Positions 21,402 through 33,303 of a stretch of DNA of 64,000 nucleotides are shown piece after piece. How positions within the stretch are numbered: position 1 is the first letter of the stretch; each line of letters begins with the position of its first letter. The stretch is from assembly GCF_020283565.1 (NCBI RefSeq), contig NC_060064.1, forward strand, positions 17,380,337-17,444,336. The letters are read 5' to 3'. The translations under genes and the position numbers were made by a program. The DNA comes from Trifolium pratense. Taxonomy: Eukaryota; Streptophyta; Magnoliopsida; Fabales; Fabaceae. A model generated the notes under the pieces. It worked only from the letters and a program-made list of their open reading frames with translations. It ran no database searches and was not told where the DNA came from.

Positions 21402-24400
21402 CTATGTTCTCTTCTGCTGCTGCTTATTTCGGTACTCTCTCATTAGAATTTCAGCATAGAGAATCTCATTCCACGCATCAGGAACACCCGGAAGGCACCA
21501 ATGACTGCAGTCTTGGTATCTCAATGGCGATTTTCTTTCTTCAGGTGACAGATTCTGCTTCCTGTATACTGAAGGATGACCGTCCTTTCGAAAATCTGTC
21601 ATCCTAGTGATATTTAGGTACGATACAGGTGTTTTCATATACTTAAGCACCTTCTCCAACACCCTCATCTTAGGCGGGTACTCTGTTAGGTACTTCTCGT
21701 TGTCAATGGGAGCAGTTTCATGGTCACATGCTCCACCCGAATTCCATTGCCCACCACTGCATGAAAATACAATCATGGTTATCAGTATCTTGATACATTC
21801 AAGTCTATCTTGATTCGAAACAAAACTAAACCCAATCAATAGAAATTGTCGTGCATAAATTTTTTGGACATGAATTGCATCATAAATCTCAATTCATTGT
21901 GAAGAACACAAATCACAGCTTTCCCCTAAACTTGTAGCCAACCACTTTTTTTTCATCATTTGATTTATGACTTGAATCTTCAATAGTTTTGAAGTTTGTA
22001 CATGACATAGTAGTATCATATCAGCTTATTGTTTTAGTTTAGAAATACCATATTTTTGAAATTCACAAGACTTTGTTTACAATTCAGAAAATAGGTCTTC
22101 CAGTTTATGATTTGAATCTCGATTAAATAACCACGAAAGAAACAAATAAGTTTATATGATCAATCAGTCTTTCTAGTTCCATGGTCTAATAATGAGCAAC
22201 GAACAAATGCATTCTCAACTTAAGAGTAATGAAAACAAAACCAATAGTATTGAATGCGAGATCAAAAGAAGTATAAAATCACTAATTCATTTGCAAATTA
22301 CCTGAAATGGGAAGCCGAATAGCCTCTAAACAATACTAAGGACTTGGATGGATTTACTTTGGCATCAACCCACTTGCCCCAAGTTGTTATAGCTCTTCGG
22401 AACGCCTCAAGAACATTCAATTCATCATAGACATGGCTACCTTCTTGGTAATAGCCCTTCCTGAAATATTCATACCCAGCTTAATCAAAATTCATAACAA
22501 GGTTTCTTCTATCTTGGAACTTAGAAAAAACAATTTTGACCACAAAGACAAGTTGCAATCACTTCAAAAAGGGGAGTTATAACAATGCATTTACCCTTTA
22601 GAAGTTTTATCATGAGTCCACCAGTGACCAGTATTAAAGACAATGATATCTGCATCTTTATACTGATCTGAAGATTGACCAACTAAATCAAGACGAAGCG
22701 TTTCCTTCTTTGTTCCATTTTTATCAGGCATTTCCCACTCTTGAACTAAGAATGGTGACACAAAAAGCTCCACAGAGAAGTTATAATCCTACAAAAAAAC
22801 CATTGATACCAAACCAATATCATTAAGAGAAGACTAATAACAAAACAAGACAAAAATAACCCACAAGAAATCAATAGTTAATTACCTTGAATATAAATGA
22901 ATAAGAAGCTTCTCCTCTAAAATGGACTCTTCCATTTGCTTCATAAACTTTCTTTTTATTTTTCACAGAATTTCTTAGTACACAAATAAGTGATTCCCAC
23001 ATATTCCTATTCAGAGAATCACCAACAAAAACCAGTCTCTTGCCTCTCAACAAATCAAGCAATTTATGTCCATCCAACCTATTAGTAACACAACAAATTT
23101 AGTTACACACATATATAACAATTCAACCTAATTAATACCCCAAAAAAATTGGAAGATACATTAATTATAATAAACTACAAAATTAATTAAGTAAACTCCA
23201 AAATCAACCAATGAAAATTAAATAAACCAACACAAATAAGACAAATCATTGAATTTTTAAACCAAACAAAAACATTAATCACATTGAAATCAACCAAAAC
23301 ATTGAGCTCAAGTGATTAATGAGCTTCATTAAAAGACAGATTGTTCGAGAGAACCCGAGTTCCATCCAGGGCTTGTGACCGAACTCTGAATTACCAGGCC
23401 CTTCGCCTCGGAACCGGACGGTTAATACATACCAATAAAACAAAATTAAAATAAAATAGAATTGAATACCTTGGGAGGGTGCAACCCTTAGGTTTCCATT
23501 TATATTTCTGATAATCTTTATCAGGTCTTCCATTTCGAATACAATTGAATTGTTCATCAATTATTGATGAACAAGAACCTGGTTTATAAAGAGGATAAGA
23601 ATCATCTTTAACCCATTCACCATCAAAAAAATCACAATTCATCAAAGATTCCATCAACTCAGCATATTTGTTGTTCCCGTTGTTCTTTTTCTTAGCAAGT
23701 GATTGAGTGTAATTGTTCAAATCAACACCTTTCAATGAAGAATTAGAACTCAAATTCTTGTTAGGAAGAATTGAAACTCCTTCAACAACAGTAGTAGCAT
23801 TCATAGCTTTGGTTTTTGCTTCACCAGTAGAGGATGAATCCTCCTTTTTCACAATTTGTGAAGTAGCATTTGTTGTATGATTTGAATTCACGGCTTTTGT
23901 GGTTTCATCAAAATTGGAGGAAGTGTGATTTTTCACAATTTGTGAAGTAGAATTGTTGATTATTGTGTTGTTTGTGATTGGAACTGAAACTGCATCATCT
24001 TGTGAAGTGGAATTAGTGATTATGGTGTTGTTTGTGACTGAAACTGAAACTGCATCATCTTGTGAAGTGGAATTAGTGATTATGGTGTTGTTTGTGGTTG
24101 GAACTGAAACTGAAACTGAAACTGCATCATCTTGATTTGAAGGTTGAGAAAAAGTAGTTACATTGGTAGATCTAGAAATAGAAGTTTTATTTTGAAATGG
24201 ATCAAAAGGATATTGAAGATTGGTAGTGGTGTTGTGTGGTTGTGATTGTGATAGTGTAGTGGTGTTGTTTGGGAAAAAGTATTCAAAAATTGAAGAAAAT
24301 TGAGAAGTGGAAGAAGGTGTAGTAGTGGAAATTGCTGGAGAAGATGAAAAAGCTAAGAAAATAGTGAAAGCAATGAAAACAAGCATAAAAGCATAAGCAA

Positions 24401-24515
24401 AAGCAATTGTGGTTTTAGTTTTGAGAATGGTGAAGAGATTTTTCAAGTCTAATTTGTGTAAGTTATTATTTCCAGTGGTAGTAGCTATGGGAACATATTT
24501 GGTGGTATCAGCCAT
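21402..24515 (-). CDS. TBR/TBL family polysaccharide O-acetyltransferase-like protein
   Basis: Predicted Golgi type II membrane protein of the PMR5/Cas1p family. Exons on the minus strand: 24515-23470, 23078-22886, 22788-22595, 22460-22302, 21756-21402, all GT-AG, phases consistent, 648 aa. Short cytosolic N-tail, one membrane helix (about 36-56), a Thr/Ser/Asn-rich stem (about 57-290), the PMR5N Cys-rich domain (CDFFDGEWVKDDSYPLYKPG, about 295-348), the GDS esterase motif (FVGDSLNRN, Ser about 370), NTGHWWTH, and the C-terminal DxxH motif (DCSHWCLPG, about 613-616). Family knowledge: TBL proteins O-acetylate xylan, mannan, xyloglucan or pectin; TBR itself affects cellulose and pectin. Motif wording is nearest to the TBR/TBL1/TBL2 clade, so the substrate is open. 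The stem contains a 60-bp coding repeat (23941-24132). Confidence 0.93.
23941..24132 (-). repeat. Coding minisatellite, 60-bp unit, in TBL stem
   Basis: Three consecutive units at 23941-24000, 24001-24060 and 24061-24132 (the last extended by two copies of a 6-bp GAAACT unit) are nearly identical. Translated on the minus strand they give repeats of SQDDAVSVxxTNNTIITNST. Unit length is a multiple of three, so copy changes keep the frame. Each unit brings N-x-S/T sites suitable for N-glycosylation in the stem. Confidence 0.88.
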
Positions 24516-25873
24516 GGAAATGGAAGTGGTAGTTCAAGTTTGTGTGAAGATGATAGATCTAATTTAGAGACATAGAAAATGAAGGGGTTGTGATGTTTGT
24601 ACTTGTAGGGTAGGGTAATGCAGTTATTTTGGCACATGAGATTGAGATGATGAATGAGTGTGAAAGTGAAAAATAGAAGAGAAGAGAACAAAAGTGTGTG
24701 GGGTGGGTATGTATGTTATTGTTATGTTTGGCTTAGTTACACTAACTTAACTAAATCTGAAGTGTGATTTACAACAACACTAACTATTAGACTTTGAGTC
24801 AAAACTGTGGAAACACAAAAGAATAAATAAATAATGGAAGAAATAAGAAGGAAAGAGCATTTGTTTGCGGTGCCGACGTTTTTAGATTTCTTATGCTTTG
24901 GGCACCGTGTGTGGATGTGTTACACAATATTTTATTTTATTTTTATGGTATTCATTCATTCAAATTCAAATCGATAGATTTTATCAAATACAATCACATA
25001 ATTAACATCGTTAAAAACATAAAGTATGAATCTACGAACAAAACTCACGGTATCTAAGTTAATAGCATACAACGGCAAAATGTCTGCAACGAATAATATG
25101 ATAAAGTTAAAGTTACCAAAGTATCCATGCCTCCGGATCTGCAGTGTTGATGTCCAAATTATTGGTTGAAGCTGTAATTAACTGAAGCCGATCTTTCAAT
25201 AGAAATCAAATAAACACCGCAACAATACGGGATAACAAAAGTGTCGCACAAAACGACCAATAACACAATGTCGCACTCAGACGGCGAAATAAAAAAACAC
25301 AAAAAAAAAAACTTGATCAAGGTAAAGATCGCTTATTTAAATTAAAATAAGAAAAGAACGGATATAAATGGGTGATTCTAGATCAAAAATGACCTAAAAC
25401 CACCTCTCTCCGATGAACAAAGGAGAAGAGTGTATTTCTCAATGATATTTTTCTCAATTTTTTATTTATTAATTATTAGTCATTCGGTAATTGATTAAGA
25501 TTTGATGGTCTAAAAATAGAATATTTCAATTTTATTTAATAATTTAAACATACTGCCTTTAAATTAGGACTATCTGATCTTACACAGATAGTTATTAATG
25601 TATGACTGCACACACAATCGTTAAGATTTTTGATAATTTTCAAAGACATAATTTAAATTTTAATAAATATATACATATACGGTATATGATAAAGGGTTGT
25701 CTTTCTAAGACCAAAAAAAAAGGGGTTGTCTTTCTTTAAAAGAAGTGGGAGTTTCTTTCTTTCGAAACAACTCAAATAGATGTCAACCAAATTACTTGTA
25801 ATCCATGACTAAGCCTTTTACCAAACAAAAAAGAGGCTCAAAATTGAATAGCATTCGATCAAACATCAAATGG
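24516..25873. other. TBL promoter region and spacer
   Basis: The first few hundred bases hold the TBL 5' UTR and promoter, read right to left. No TATA box could be fixed with confidence. 25080-25420 is more GC-rich and looks like a decayed repeat (CCGCAACAATACGGG), but I cannot assign it. Confidence 0.3.
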
Positions 25874-26098
25874 CAGAATGTTAGAAATAATATAAAATCA
25901 TTGATGTGTCATATCCTAACAGCTTAAGCTTTTGGGATAAATCGGTTATTTGACATGGTATTAGAGCCTCTATGATTAAGTGGTCTAGGGTTCGATCCCC
26001 GCTCCTCTCACTTTCTAATTAAAAAGTGGAATTTAAGCATATGGTAGGTGAGCCTATGTATTATCCACGCTTCAAGTCCAAGTGAGCTCTTGCGTGAG

Positions 26099-27272
26099 CA
26101 GTGACGGATCCAGGAATCTATAAAACGGGGGGCCGGAATAACTAAATAATAAATATTAAATAAATAATAATTATAATAGTATTTAAATATACTAGGGATG
26201 GCAATGAGTATGGTATGGGTAGGGTACTATAGTACCCATCCCCATACCCGCAGATTGAAAAAATACTCGTACCCATTCCCATACCCGCGTGGGTAACAAC
26301 TTTTGCCCCCGTCCCCATACCCTATGGGTACCTAGGTACCCATACCCGTACCCGTTACCCGCATTTTTACTAAAAATAAATTAATCAATTATAAAATATC
26401 ATATAATTTTAATAGAATTAAAAAAATTTCAAAGATTTTAATATTGACTAATGAAAATTATAAACAAAATTATTACTAACTTTATGTTAAAGTTCATATT
26501 TATGTTAAATATTCACATTATTTTTATATTATGTTATAAATAAATATTTTTATTAAAAATATGTAATAGTTTAGTAGAGTTGTATTGTTTTAAATTGATT
26601 TACATATATTATAATATAATAATATAAATAAAATAAATAAATATATATTATGCGGGTATGAGGCGGGGTGGGTACTAAGGTACCCGTACCCGCACCCATA
26701 CCCGTTCATTTTTGCGGGTAATTACCCATACCCGTGCCCGTACCCAAAATGCGGGTTTTTACCCTACCCGTTGTGGGTAATTTTTGCGGGTACCCTCTGG
26801 GTATGGGTCAAATTGTCATCCCTAAAATATACTCAATAGAAAATAAAAAATACATCACATTGTTTATCTAAATTGTACACGACATTTCTTTATATCATAA
26901 AATTCATCAACAACTGAATTTGTATTAATTTTTTTAGCAATTCTTCTCTCGGTGTAAGTAATCACATAATTAGTTTGAAATTCATTTTCTATCTTGTTTC
27001 TCAACCTATTTTTCACAATCTTACACTTGTAGCAAACAATCAGAACTAACTTAATTGAATTTTGACTTTAGTATCAAAATATTTTAAAGTAAATTGTTAC
27101 AATTACTATGTTGTGCGTACATGTTTTGCACCAAACGGTAGTTACTAATCTTTAAATACATCTCTCAAATATCAATTTATGTGTACATATGTATCAAGAA
27201 CAAGTATATGAAAAAAAATATGACAAGAGGGGGGGCATCAGCCCCTACTTGCCCCCCTTATGTTTGTCCCTG
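26099..27272. mobile_element. hAT element, non-autonomous, inside the TRIM
   Basis: Ends CAGTGACGGATCC and, complemented, CAGGGACAAACA (7 of the first 10 bases agree), flanked by a perfect 8-bp duplication TGCGTGAG (26091-26098, 27273-27280). No transposase frame. It contains another hAT-type MITE at 26193-26824, leaving about 530 bp of its own sequence. Confidence 0.88.
26193..26824. mobile_element. hAT-type MITE rich in GGGTA/TACCC repeats
   Basis: 632 bp; ends TAGGGATGGCAAT and TAGGGATGACAAT (12 of 13), with perfect 8-bp duplication AAATATAC (26185-26192, 26825-26832). Both subterminal regions are dense in GGGTATGGG, GCGGGTA and the complements, likely transposase-binding iterons. The centre is AT-rich. 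A diverged relative lies at 36941-37594. Third layer of the nest. Confidence 0.92.
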
Positions 27273-27362
27273 TGCGTGAGGGAGCGTGTTGGAAATAATA
27301 TAAAACCATTGATGTGTCATATCCTAACAGCTTAAACTTTTGGGATAATCGGTTATTTGACA

Positions 27363-28190
27363 CAAAACACAAGAAATCTCCAACCATGAGACGACGGATT
27401 CTCAAATAATCCCAAAGAAATCACATTTGAAATAAAAAAAAAAAATATGAGTAAATTTTTCTTCTTTTCCACAGCTAACCAAGTATAACGAGTCAAAAAA
27501 AGTAATACTCCTCCAGACCAACTTAAATGCATATCAAACCACTAAAGACACTTGACATGATCCTTCTGAACGAAGAGACGATAAATGTCTTTAACAAAAT
27601 AAATGTCTTCCGAATCAAGTATCCACCGATCACTTCCATTTGTCTTTAAAAGTTAACTCGTAAAATAAAATCATAACCCACTACACTCGACAACGAGCTC
27701 TTCCTCCGCCAAATTCAGCCATATCCATCCCTCCTCCTCCAACCTAACTTACACATCTCAGCTCCCGACTTTTAAAGATTTTTAAATAATTAAGATTTTC
27801 CCAAATTTAAAATGGATTAAAACTTGTTGATTGATTGAATCGATTGAATAGTCCATTAATTTGTTTACTAGTGTTTGATATGTAGTACACATTTTAGTTG
27901 GTTGAATTGAACATAAGTTAAATTGGCTTGAATTGAACTGCAGTTGAATCACTATTATTTCTATTTCTACTATAGTACTGTTGTATGAATATGGACGTAT
28001 CACATACATCTGTGCTTTTGTGTGAGTAGTTAACAGCGCGAAATTGCACCAATCGTCGTGTGTCGGTGAAGCCGCGTTTCCAATTATAAATTAATATTGG
28101 ATTTTCAAGGCACAATTTAATCCATTTTAAAAAATCTAGTCGATATTATTTAATATGTTTCAATCTTAATAAAAGATACCATCATTAAAT
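27363..28190. other. Intergenic spacer
   Basis: No gene, RNA gene or clear repeat recognised; only chance frames. Confidence 0.3.
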
Positions 28191-28197
28191 AAGAAAT

Positions 28198-28700
28198 TTT
28201 TTTTTTTTTTTGCTATCAAAACAACAAAAGACAAAAGAGAGAAAAGACGGAAATTATTTTCTAAAGAAAGTTTCAGTCATGTCGCTCTAGAGAATATCAA
28301 AGAGATATTCTGGATGAGATGTATGAATCCTGAGATCGAAATTTGAAGAGACTTCAAGCTTGACTAAGAAATCTGCACAATTGTTTACCTCTCTGAGAGT
28401 GTGGTAAAGAGTAGTGTTGCTTTAAGAAACCAGCTCTTAGATGTCTTGAATCAACACGACATAAATATGATAATTTATATTGGAACATTTTATGAGGTTA
28501 ATGCACTGAATAGAATCGGAGTAGTAGACCATGTCATTAATAGTCATATTTTTTGTCAAAGTGAGACCTTAGTAGATGGCAAGTGACTCTGCTGTCGAGG
28601 ATCCCTAAATGAAACCTGAGAAACCTGACAAATAGTAGTCTGAATCATTTCTGATAGCTCCTCCAAAGTCAACTTTAACAGGTGATCCGAGGCAACTTTT
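28198..28700 (-). pseudogene. LINE 3' fragment: decayed RNase H domain
   Basis: On the minus strand from about 28690 the translation reads in the style of plant LINE RNase H: FGGAIRNDSDYYLSGFSGF, then SSTAESLAIY-GLTLTKNM, VYYSDSIQCINLIK and HTLREVNNCADFLVKL, with at least three stop codons. It ends in a short 3' UTR and an A tail (T run at about 28198-28214 on the plus strand). This is a strongly 5'-truncated, inactive non-LTR copy of a family different from the two large LINEs here. Confidence 0.75.
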
Positions 28701-29427
28701 GTCAACATTGAGAGAGTATAAAAAATAACTTTTTAGTTTTATTGAAAAAATTAATGTATCTAACTTTTATAAACCAAATATATCAGTTTTTTAATGAACT
28801 CAAAAAGTAATTTTTTGTTTATAATATTAAAAAGAGAGGGTATTCGTTTATATTTCACTCAAAGATAATTTTTACTCAGATTTCTTTTTTGAAAAAAACT
28901 TTTAGTTACATTTTACTCTCAAAATAATTTTATTTCGTAGTCGAATTTTGAATTATAAAGCCTCGCTTTTTAGGAACCAAAAGGTTAACATCCAAAATAA
29001 ATGAGTTATTTTTACTTATACTACTTTATTTTGTATTAAATAATAAATACCACTGAGCTTTATAGAAAAAGTATTGCTAACTAGTATTCCTTGAATGGGA
29101 ATACATTTTAAAGATTTTATTTGAAAAAATTCTTTTACGTATTTTTATAAAATTTAGACTTAAAATTTCGAACTTTGAAATCAAACTTTTGACTGTGTCA
29201 AAAAAGAAAATCAAATTTTGGACATCTTTAAATGTTGGCGATTATAATTGCTTTTATTTTTAAAATTGATTGTTTTAACTTTTTTTACGCAATTTTAACT
29301 TAAATTTAATTTAGTCGATAAAAATATTGTGTTATATATTAAGTTTGAGATTTCATTCTCAAATACTCTGATTATTCACATTGAGATTAAAGTTTTATTG
29401 TTATGTGCTAAACTATTTGAAAAGAAC
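28701..29427. other. Intergenic AT-rich spacer
   Basis: No supported gene. Low-complexity A/T-rich sequence with short chance frames. Confidence 0.3.
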
Positions 29428-29584
29428 TAATCATTAGTTGGTTTAGTGATGATTGAAGTTAAACTTGTTAGGGAGAATCATGGTTCGATCTTTTGTAACT
29501 ACAATTGAAAGGTGACTGAAACCACACTTGATGTCAGAATAGAACAGAACTGACCTCAGAATGTAACCGTGAAAGAAAAAAAAA
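29428..29584 (+). mobile_element. tRNA-derived SINE (family S1), diverged
   Basis: Starts AATCATTAGTTGGTTTAGTG (A-box-like GGTTTAGTGATGATTG), carries the B-box GGTTCGATC, then ACTGAAACCACACTTGATG and an A-rich tail. Same family as 31230-31387 and 31446-31603 but more decayed; target duplication not resolved. Confidence 0.7.
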
Positions 29585-29589
29585 GACCA

Positions 29590-30830
29590 TCAGCCCAAAT
29601 GCGGCGTACCGCCAAGACCTCGTACGTGTGATTGCGTGCAGAATGCAATGTGGTGGTTTTCATCCAAATTACAGCGCTCAACGGCTTCGATTCTACCCAT
29701 GTTTTGGACCTATGCCTGCTTTCACATTCACACTCATTGTCGGTTCTTAGTATATATATTTTGTATTTTTCTCTATTTATTTAAGTATGTTGTATTTTTC
29801 TCTATTTATTAGTATTTTTTTATCTCTATTTCAAGGAGTACTACTACAGTACAGTACTGTGTGATGTTAGTAGACATGTCCGTGTCCATTGAAATACGTG
29901 GTCTATTAATTTCTGTTAATTTAAATGTGGTGCATTTGAACTACACTTTTTTTTTTTTTGTGAACTACACTTGGTTGGATGACCAAACAAGTCATTGTCA
30001 TTATTTTCTCACAAACTAGTAGCAATATTCATGTATTATTATGATGACTAGTAGTATTCCATTTATTTCTGTCAAAAAACAAAAAAAGTAGTATTACATT
30101 TATTTATTTAATTCTAGTTTTGGTACACTAGCATGGTGCTGCATTGAATATGCGTCATATTCTTTAACCAAACACTCCCCACATCATCGATTGAACATCT
30201 TAACCACTAATCTATGTCTCAATTTTGTATCATATGCGTGCTAAATCAAATGACTATTTATTACTATGATATTCCAATTTCAACACCTTGTCATCACTCT
30301 TGGTAATAATTTGCATAAAACCACAAATGATTTTAGGGATCATTTCGTATTTGTAACAGTTAAATCATTTAAGTTTTTCAGCATACAAATAGATTATTTA
30401 AGTTTTTCGATTATTCTATATTTACAAAAACACTGATGTATGATTGTTAATTGTGATGTTAATTAACCATGATGAATTTGAGGCTCAATATGATATGAAC
30501 TATATGAAACCTAGACAATTGTGACCTAACTAAAAGACGGGTAACAGTACAACAAATTAAAAACTTAAATGATCGATTTATTAGTTAAAAAATCTATTTA
30601 TTATTTAATTTTTGAAATTTAATGTATTTTGCTGCATAAAATTGTACTAATATTTTGACCTTTTGTACTTTTTTTCCTTTACAATTTTTAATTTGTCAAA
30701 CTTGCATGTCACGCTCTTTCCTTGTCAATTTAACTATCCTTATTTTCCACCTTTTCAGCCATCAACACATGGTGGTACAAAGTCCATTTCTTTGTCCTAG
30801 ATTCGAACTCTCTCTAGATTGAGGATGTAT
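29590..30830. other. Intergenic spacer
   Basis: No gene recognised. 29590-29740 is less AT-rich than the rest but gives no convincing frame; the remainder is AT-rich. Confidence 0.3.
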
Positions 30831-30833
30831 ATA

Positions 30834-30958
30834 CTCCATTCGTCCCAAAATATAAGTAAAATTTGGTCAACAAAAATAAATGAATTTGGACTAAATTTTG
30901 AATCAAATACATTAAGTTTCTTTAACTCATTTTTTCTTATATTTTGGAACGGAGGAAG
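30834..30958. mobile_element. Stowaway-type MITE
   Basis: 125 bp with inverted ends CTCCATTCGTCCCAAAATAT and its near complement ATATTTTGGAACGGAGGAAG, flanked by TA on both sides (30832-30833, 30959-30960). Whole element can fold on itself. No coding capacity. Confidence 0.75.
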
Positions 30959-31229
30959 TATTTAATACGCGTCCCTTATATAAAAAAAACTCAAGCTTTA
31001 TTTTCTAAGAAGTCAATGAAATATTATGCTATGCATTTAAAATTTTAATTACTCCTAAATAAACAAATTAATCAGAGATGGATTCACTTAATTAATGAAG
31101 TCTCTCAGCAAGTCAAAAAAAAAAACCTTAATGAAGTATCTGGCCTAGTTGGCATAACAATTAACAAGTACTCCTTCCCGTTTAAAATAAGTAACATCAT
31201 TTGGTCATTAAACAAAGTATATATTAATA

Positions 31230-31387
31230 CCAATTATTAGTTGGTTTAGTGATGATTGACGTTGAACTTGGTAGGGAGAACCATGATTTGATCCCCGTAA
31301 CTGCGATCTAGAGAGGTTGGAATCACTTGATGTCGGAACTGATCGCCGAACTAGATTAAACTGGTGATGAAAGCCAAGAAAAAAAAA
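31230..31387 (+). mobile_element. tRNA-derived SINE (family S1)
   Basis: Begins CCAATTATTAGTTGGTTTAG, has A-box-like and B-box (TTTGATCCCC) positions, body ending ACTGGTGATGAAAGC and an A tail. Flanks AAGTATATATTAATA and AAGTATATAAATA form an imperfect target duplication. It lies just 58 bp before a second copy in the same orientation. Confidence 0.78.
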
Positions 31388-31445
31388 GTATATAAATAAG
31401 AGATTTAGGGTAGGTAAATTTTGCTTTAAATAAACATTTGTAATA

Positions 31446-31603
31446 ACCAATCGTCAGTTGGTTCAGTGGTGATTGACGCTGAACTTAGTAGGGAGGACCA
31501 CGGTTCAATCCCTCGCAACTGCGATCTGGAGGGGGCTGAAACCACTTTTGATGCCAGAACTAACCCCGAACCAGATTAAACTGGTGGTGAAAGCAAAAAA
31601 AAA
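31446..31603 (+). mobile_element. tRNA-derived SINE (family S1), best-preserved copy
   Basis: Body from ACCAATCGTCAGTTGGTTCA, with A-box GGTTCAGTGGTGATTG and B-box GGTTCAATCCC, ending ACTGGTGGTGAAAGC plus A tail. The 13-bp duplication AACATTTGTAATA is perfect (31433-31445 and 31604-31616), proving an independent retroposition rather than tandem duplication of its neighbour. The low divergence of the boxes suggests the youngest copy in the window. Confidence 0.88.
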
Positions 31604-31856
31604 AACATTTGTAATATCGTTTGAAGACAACTTTAAAATGAAATAGAAATATCTGAGTGAGTGTGACTCCTCTTTAGTTCTTAGACTAAAATCCTATTTG
31701 AATCTCATTAATGAATTCCATTCAATTTTGACGATTCTTCTTGACTTATCAATCTTTATGATTGTGGAGCCTTCTTCTACCATCTTCTTCCCCCAAATTC
31801 ATGTTCGTTTGTTTCTTTTTCCCATTTCATTTGTCATTTTCATTCAATAATCACTT

Positions 31857-32000
31857 CTTTTTTTTAAGAAGCTAAATTAGTCCACCCAAATTAGCATCAG
31901 AAAGAATCAAACCTGAGACCTTAAGGAGAAGCACACTCCCAAGTCCCAAGCCAGTACCACCAGACCAACCCAAGTGTACCACCAAACCAACTCAAGTGGG
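31857..32000 (-). mobile_element. tRNA-derived SINE (family S2), minus strand
   Basis: On the minus strand: GGTTGGTCTGGTGGTACTGG (A-box region), AGGTCTCAGGTTTGATTC (B-box), 3' tail of A residues (T run at 31858-31865). A perfect 18-bp target duplication TTCATTCAATAATCACTT flanks it (31839-31856, 32001-32018). Different family from S1. Confidence 0.88.
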
Positions 32001-32496
32001 TTCATTCAATAATCACTTGGTAAGATCCTTCGTTATATAATGAAGCAACTCCGTCCACATCACATACGTACTCTTGGTGCAAAATATGCATGTTTTGCAT
32101 TGAAATTTAATGAGATATCATAATATTTTCATCTCACGTTACAAATTTTTATTTAGCCTTACAAAAATTGGGTGTTGTGTGATTTTTTATTTCATATTTG
32201 TGTAAAATTGTTTATCAAATTATGCTAACAAGTGTTTTAAACAAACTTATTAAAAAAAAATAAAAAAAATAATAATAAATAAACATTATTCATTTCGATC
32301 TCATATATAAATAAAAGATTATTTTTTAAATTTACCGAATAATTGATATATCTAATTCTAGACCAATACAACAATTAATTAATAAATATTTAAAAATAAA
32401 TTGTTAATTATATGTGAGACCATAAAAAATAATGTTATATAAAAAGTAAAGAGATTTGTTAGCTTTTCCTACACAACAATATTCATTTTATAGACA

Positions 32497-32817
32497 TCAA
32501 CTAGGCAAGAAATATTGATTTTTTTTAATGTTTATTTTTTTGAACAAAAGATGGAATCTTTGATGAGTTGGATCAAGAGCATATCCAGAACATGAATCGA
32601 ATACCTCCATAGTTAATATATATCCACTATACGTACTACTTGGCTCTCGTGACAAAACAGTCATAATAATCTTCTTGTTGATCAAGAGAGTACTATGCTT
32701 GTGTTTCTTTAGGTAATATATATAATGAGTCCTCAAGTGAAGGATTGAGAATGAGAGTGTGGCAAATAAGTATAAGAGTGAACCATATATGAAGATTATG
32801 AGCCAAATATGGCTCAA
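32497..32817 (-). CDS. Hypothetical small membrane or secreted protein, doubtful
   Basis: A 106-aa frame starting MSHIWLIIFIYGSLLYLFAT, with a hydrophobic N-terminal segment (about 4-27) that could be a signal or membrane helix, then a basic stretch (YLKKHKHSTLLINKK) and a C-terminal part with two Cys. A TATATATGAC motif lies about 30 bp upstream on the minus strand. I recognise no family and no peptide-hormone motif (not CLE, CEP, IDA, RGF or PSY). In AT-rich DNA a frame of this size can arise by chance; no intron or neighbour supports it. Confidence 0.22.
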   Translation of the reverse strand: MSHIWLIIFIYGSLLYLFATLSFSILHLRTHYIYYLKKHKHSTLLINKKIIMTVLSREPSSTYSGYILTMEVFDSCSGYALDPTHQRFHLLFKKINIKKNQYFLPS

Positions 32818-32818
32818 T

Positions 32819-33150
32819 TACCAAGAGTGCGAGTCATATATAAGTAGATTTTTATGATAGTTTTCGTCTTCGAGGTTCGATTAAAATAATAAGTTCAGAT
32901 AAATAAGAAATCTAATTTTTGTCAAAACTTATTTGGATATGGATTTTTAAAGCTCCAAAATTTCAAAGTAGTTGGTAACACCAAACATTAATTTAGCGCC
33001 AGCCACAATTATAGAACTACCTGAATTTATGTAAAGACTTGACCAATACGGCAATAGAATGTGGTACATGTATAGTAGATGATTGATGGAATTTAACATT
33101 AGTTCATGGACGCGTGGCCATACCACTTAAATCCCTATTGATAAAAAAAA
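32819..33150. other. Intergenic spacer
   Basis: Nothing recognised. Confidence 0.3.
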
Positions 33151-33152
33151 TA

Positions 33153-33298
33153 CTCCTTTGATCCTTAATATATGAGAAAGATTAATTTTTAAATACATTG
33201 AAAATCTAATGTATCTAGTCTATATTATAGGTTAAATACATTAGATTTTCAATAAATCTAAAAAATAAACTTCCTCCAATATTAAGGACCGGAGGGAG
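33153..33298. mobile_element. Stowaway-type MITE, first of an adjacent pair
   Basis: 146 bp; ends CTCCTTTGATCCTTAATATA and complementary AATATTAAGGACCGGAGGGAG; TA on both flanks (33151-33152, 33299-33300). Long imperfect hairpin around a ATACATTAGATTTTCAAT core. Confidence 0.8.
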
Positions 33299-33303
33299 TA
33301 GTA

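Larger units (their letters stand above)
25879..27362 (+). mobile_element. TRIM retrotransposon (family A) split by a hAT insertion
   Basis: LTRs at 25879-25955 (77 bp) and 27287-27362 (76 bp), the same family as 3705-4007 in opposite orientation. Primer site TGGTATTAGAGCC follows the left LTR with one change from the canonical CAGAGC form. Flanks CAGAA and CAAAA are a 5-bp duplication with one mismatch. After removing the nested element at 26099-27272 and one duplicate TGCGTGAG, the internal region matches the complete copy. Older than its guest by definition. Confidence 0.9.

Noticed and set aside
23953..24135. 60-codon plus-strand frame
   Set aside because: Antisense of the 60-bp coding repeat in TBL.
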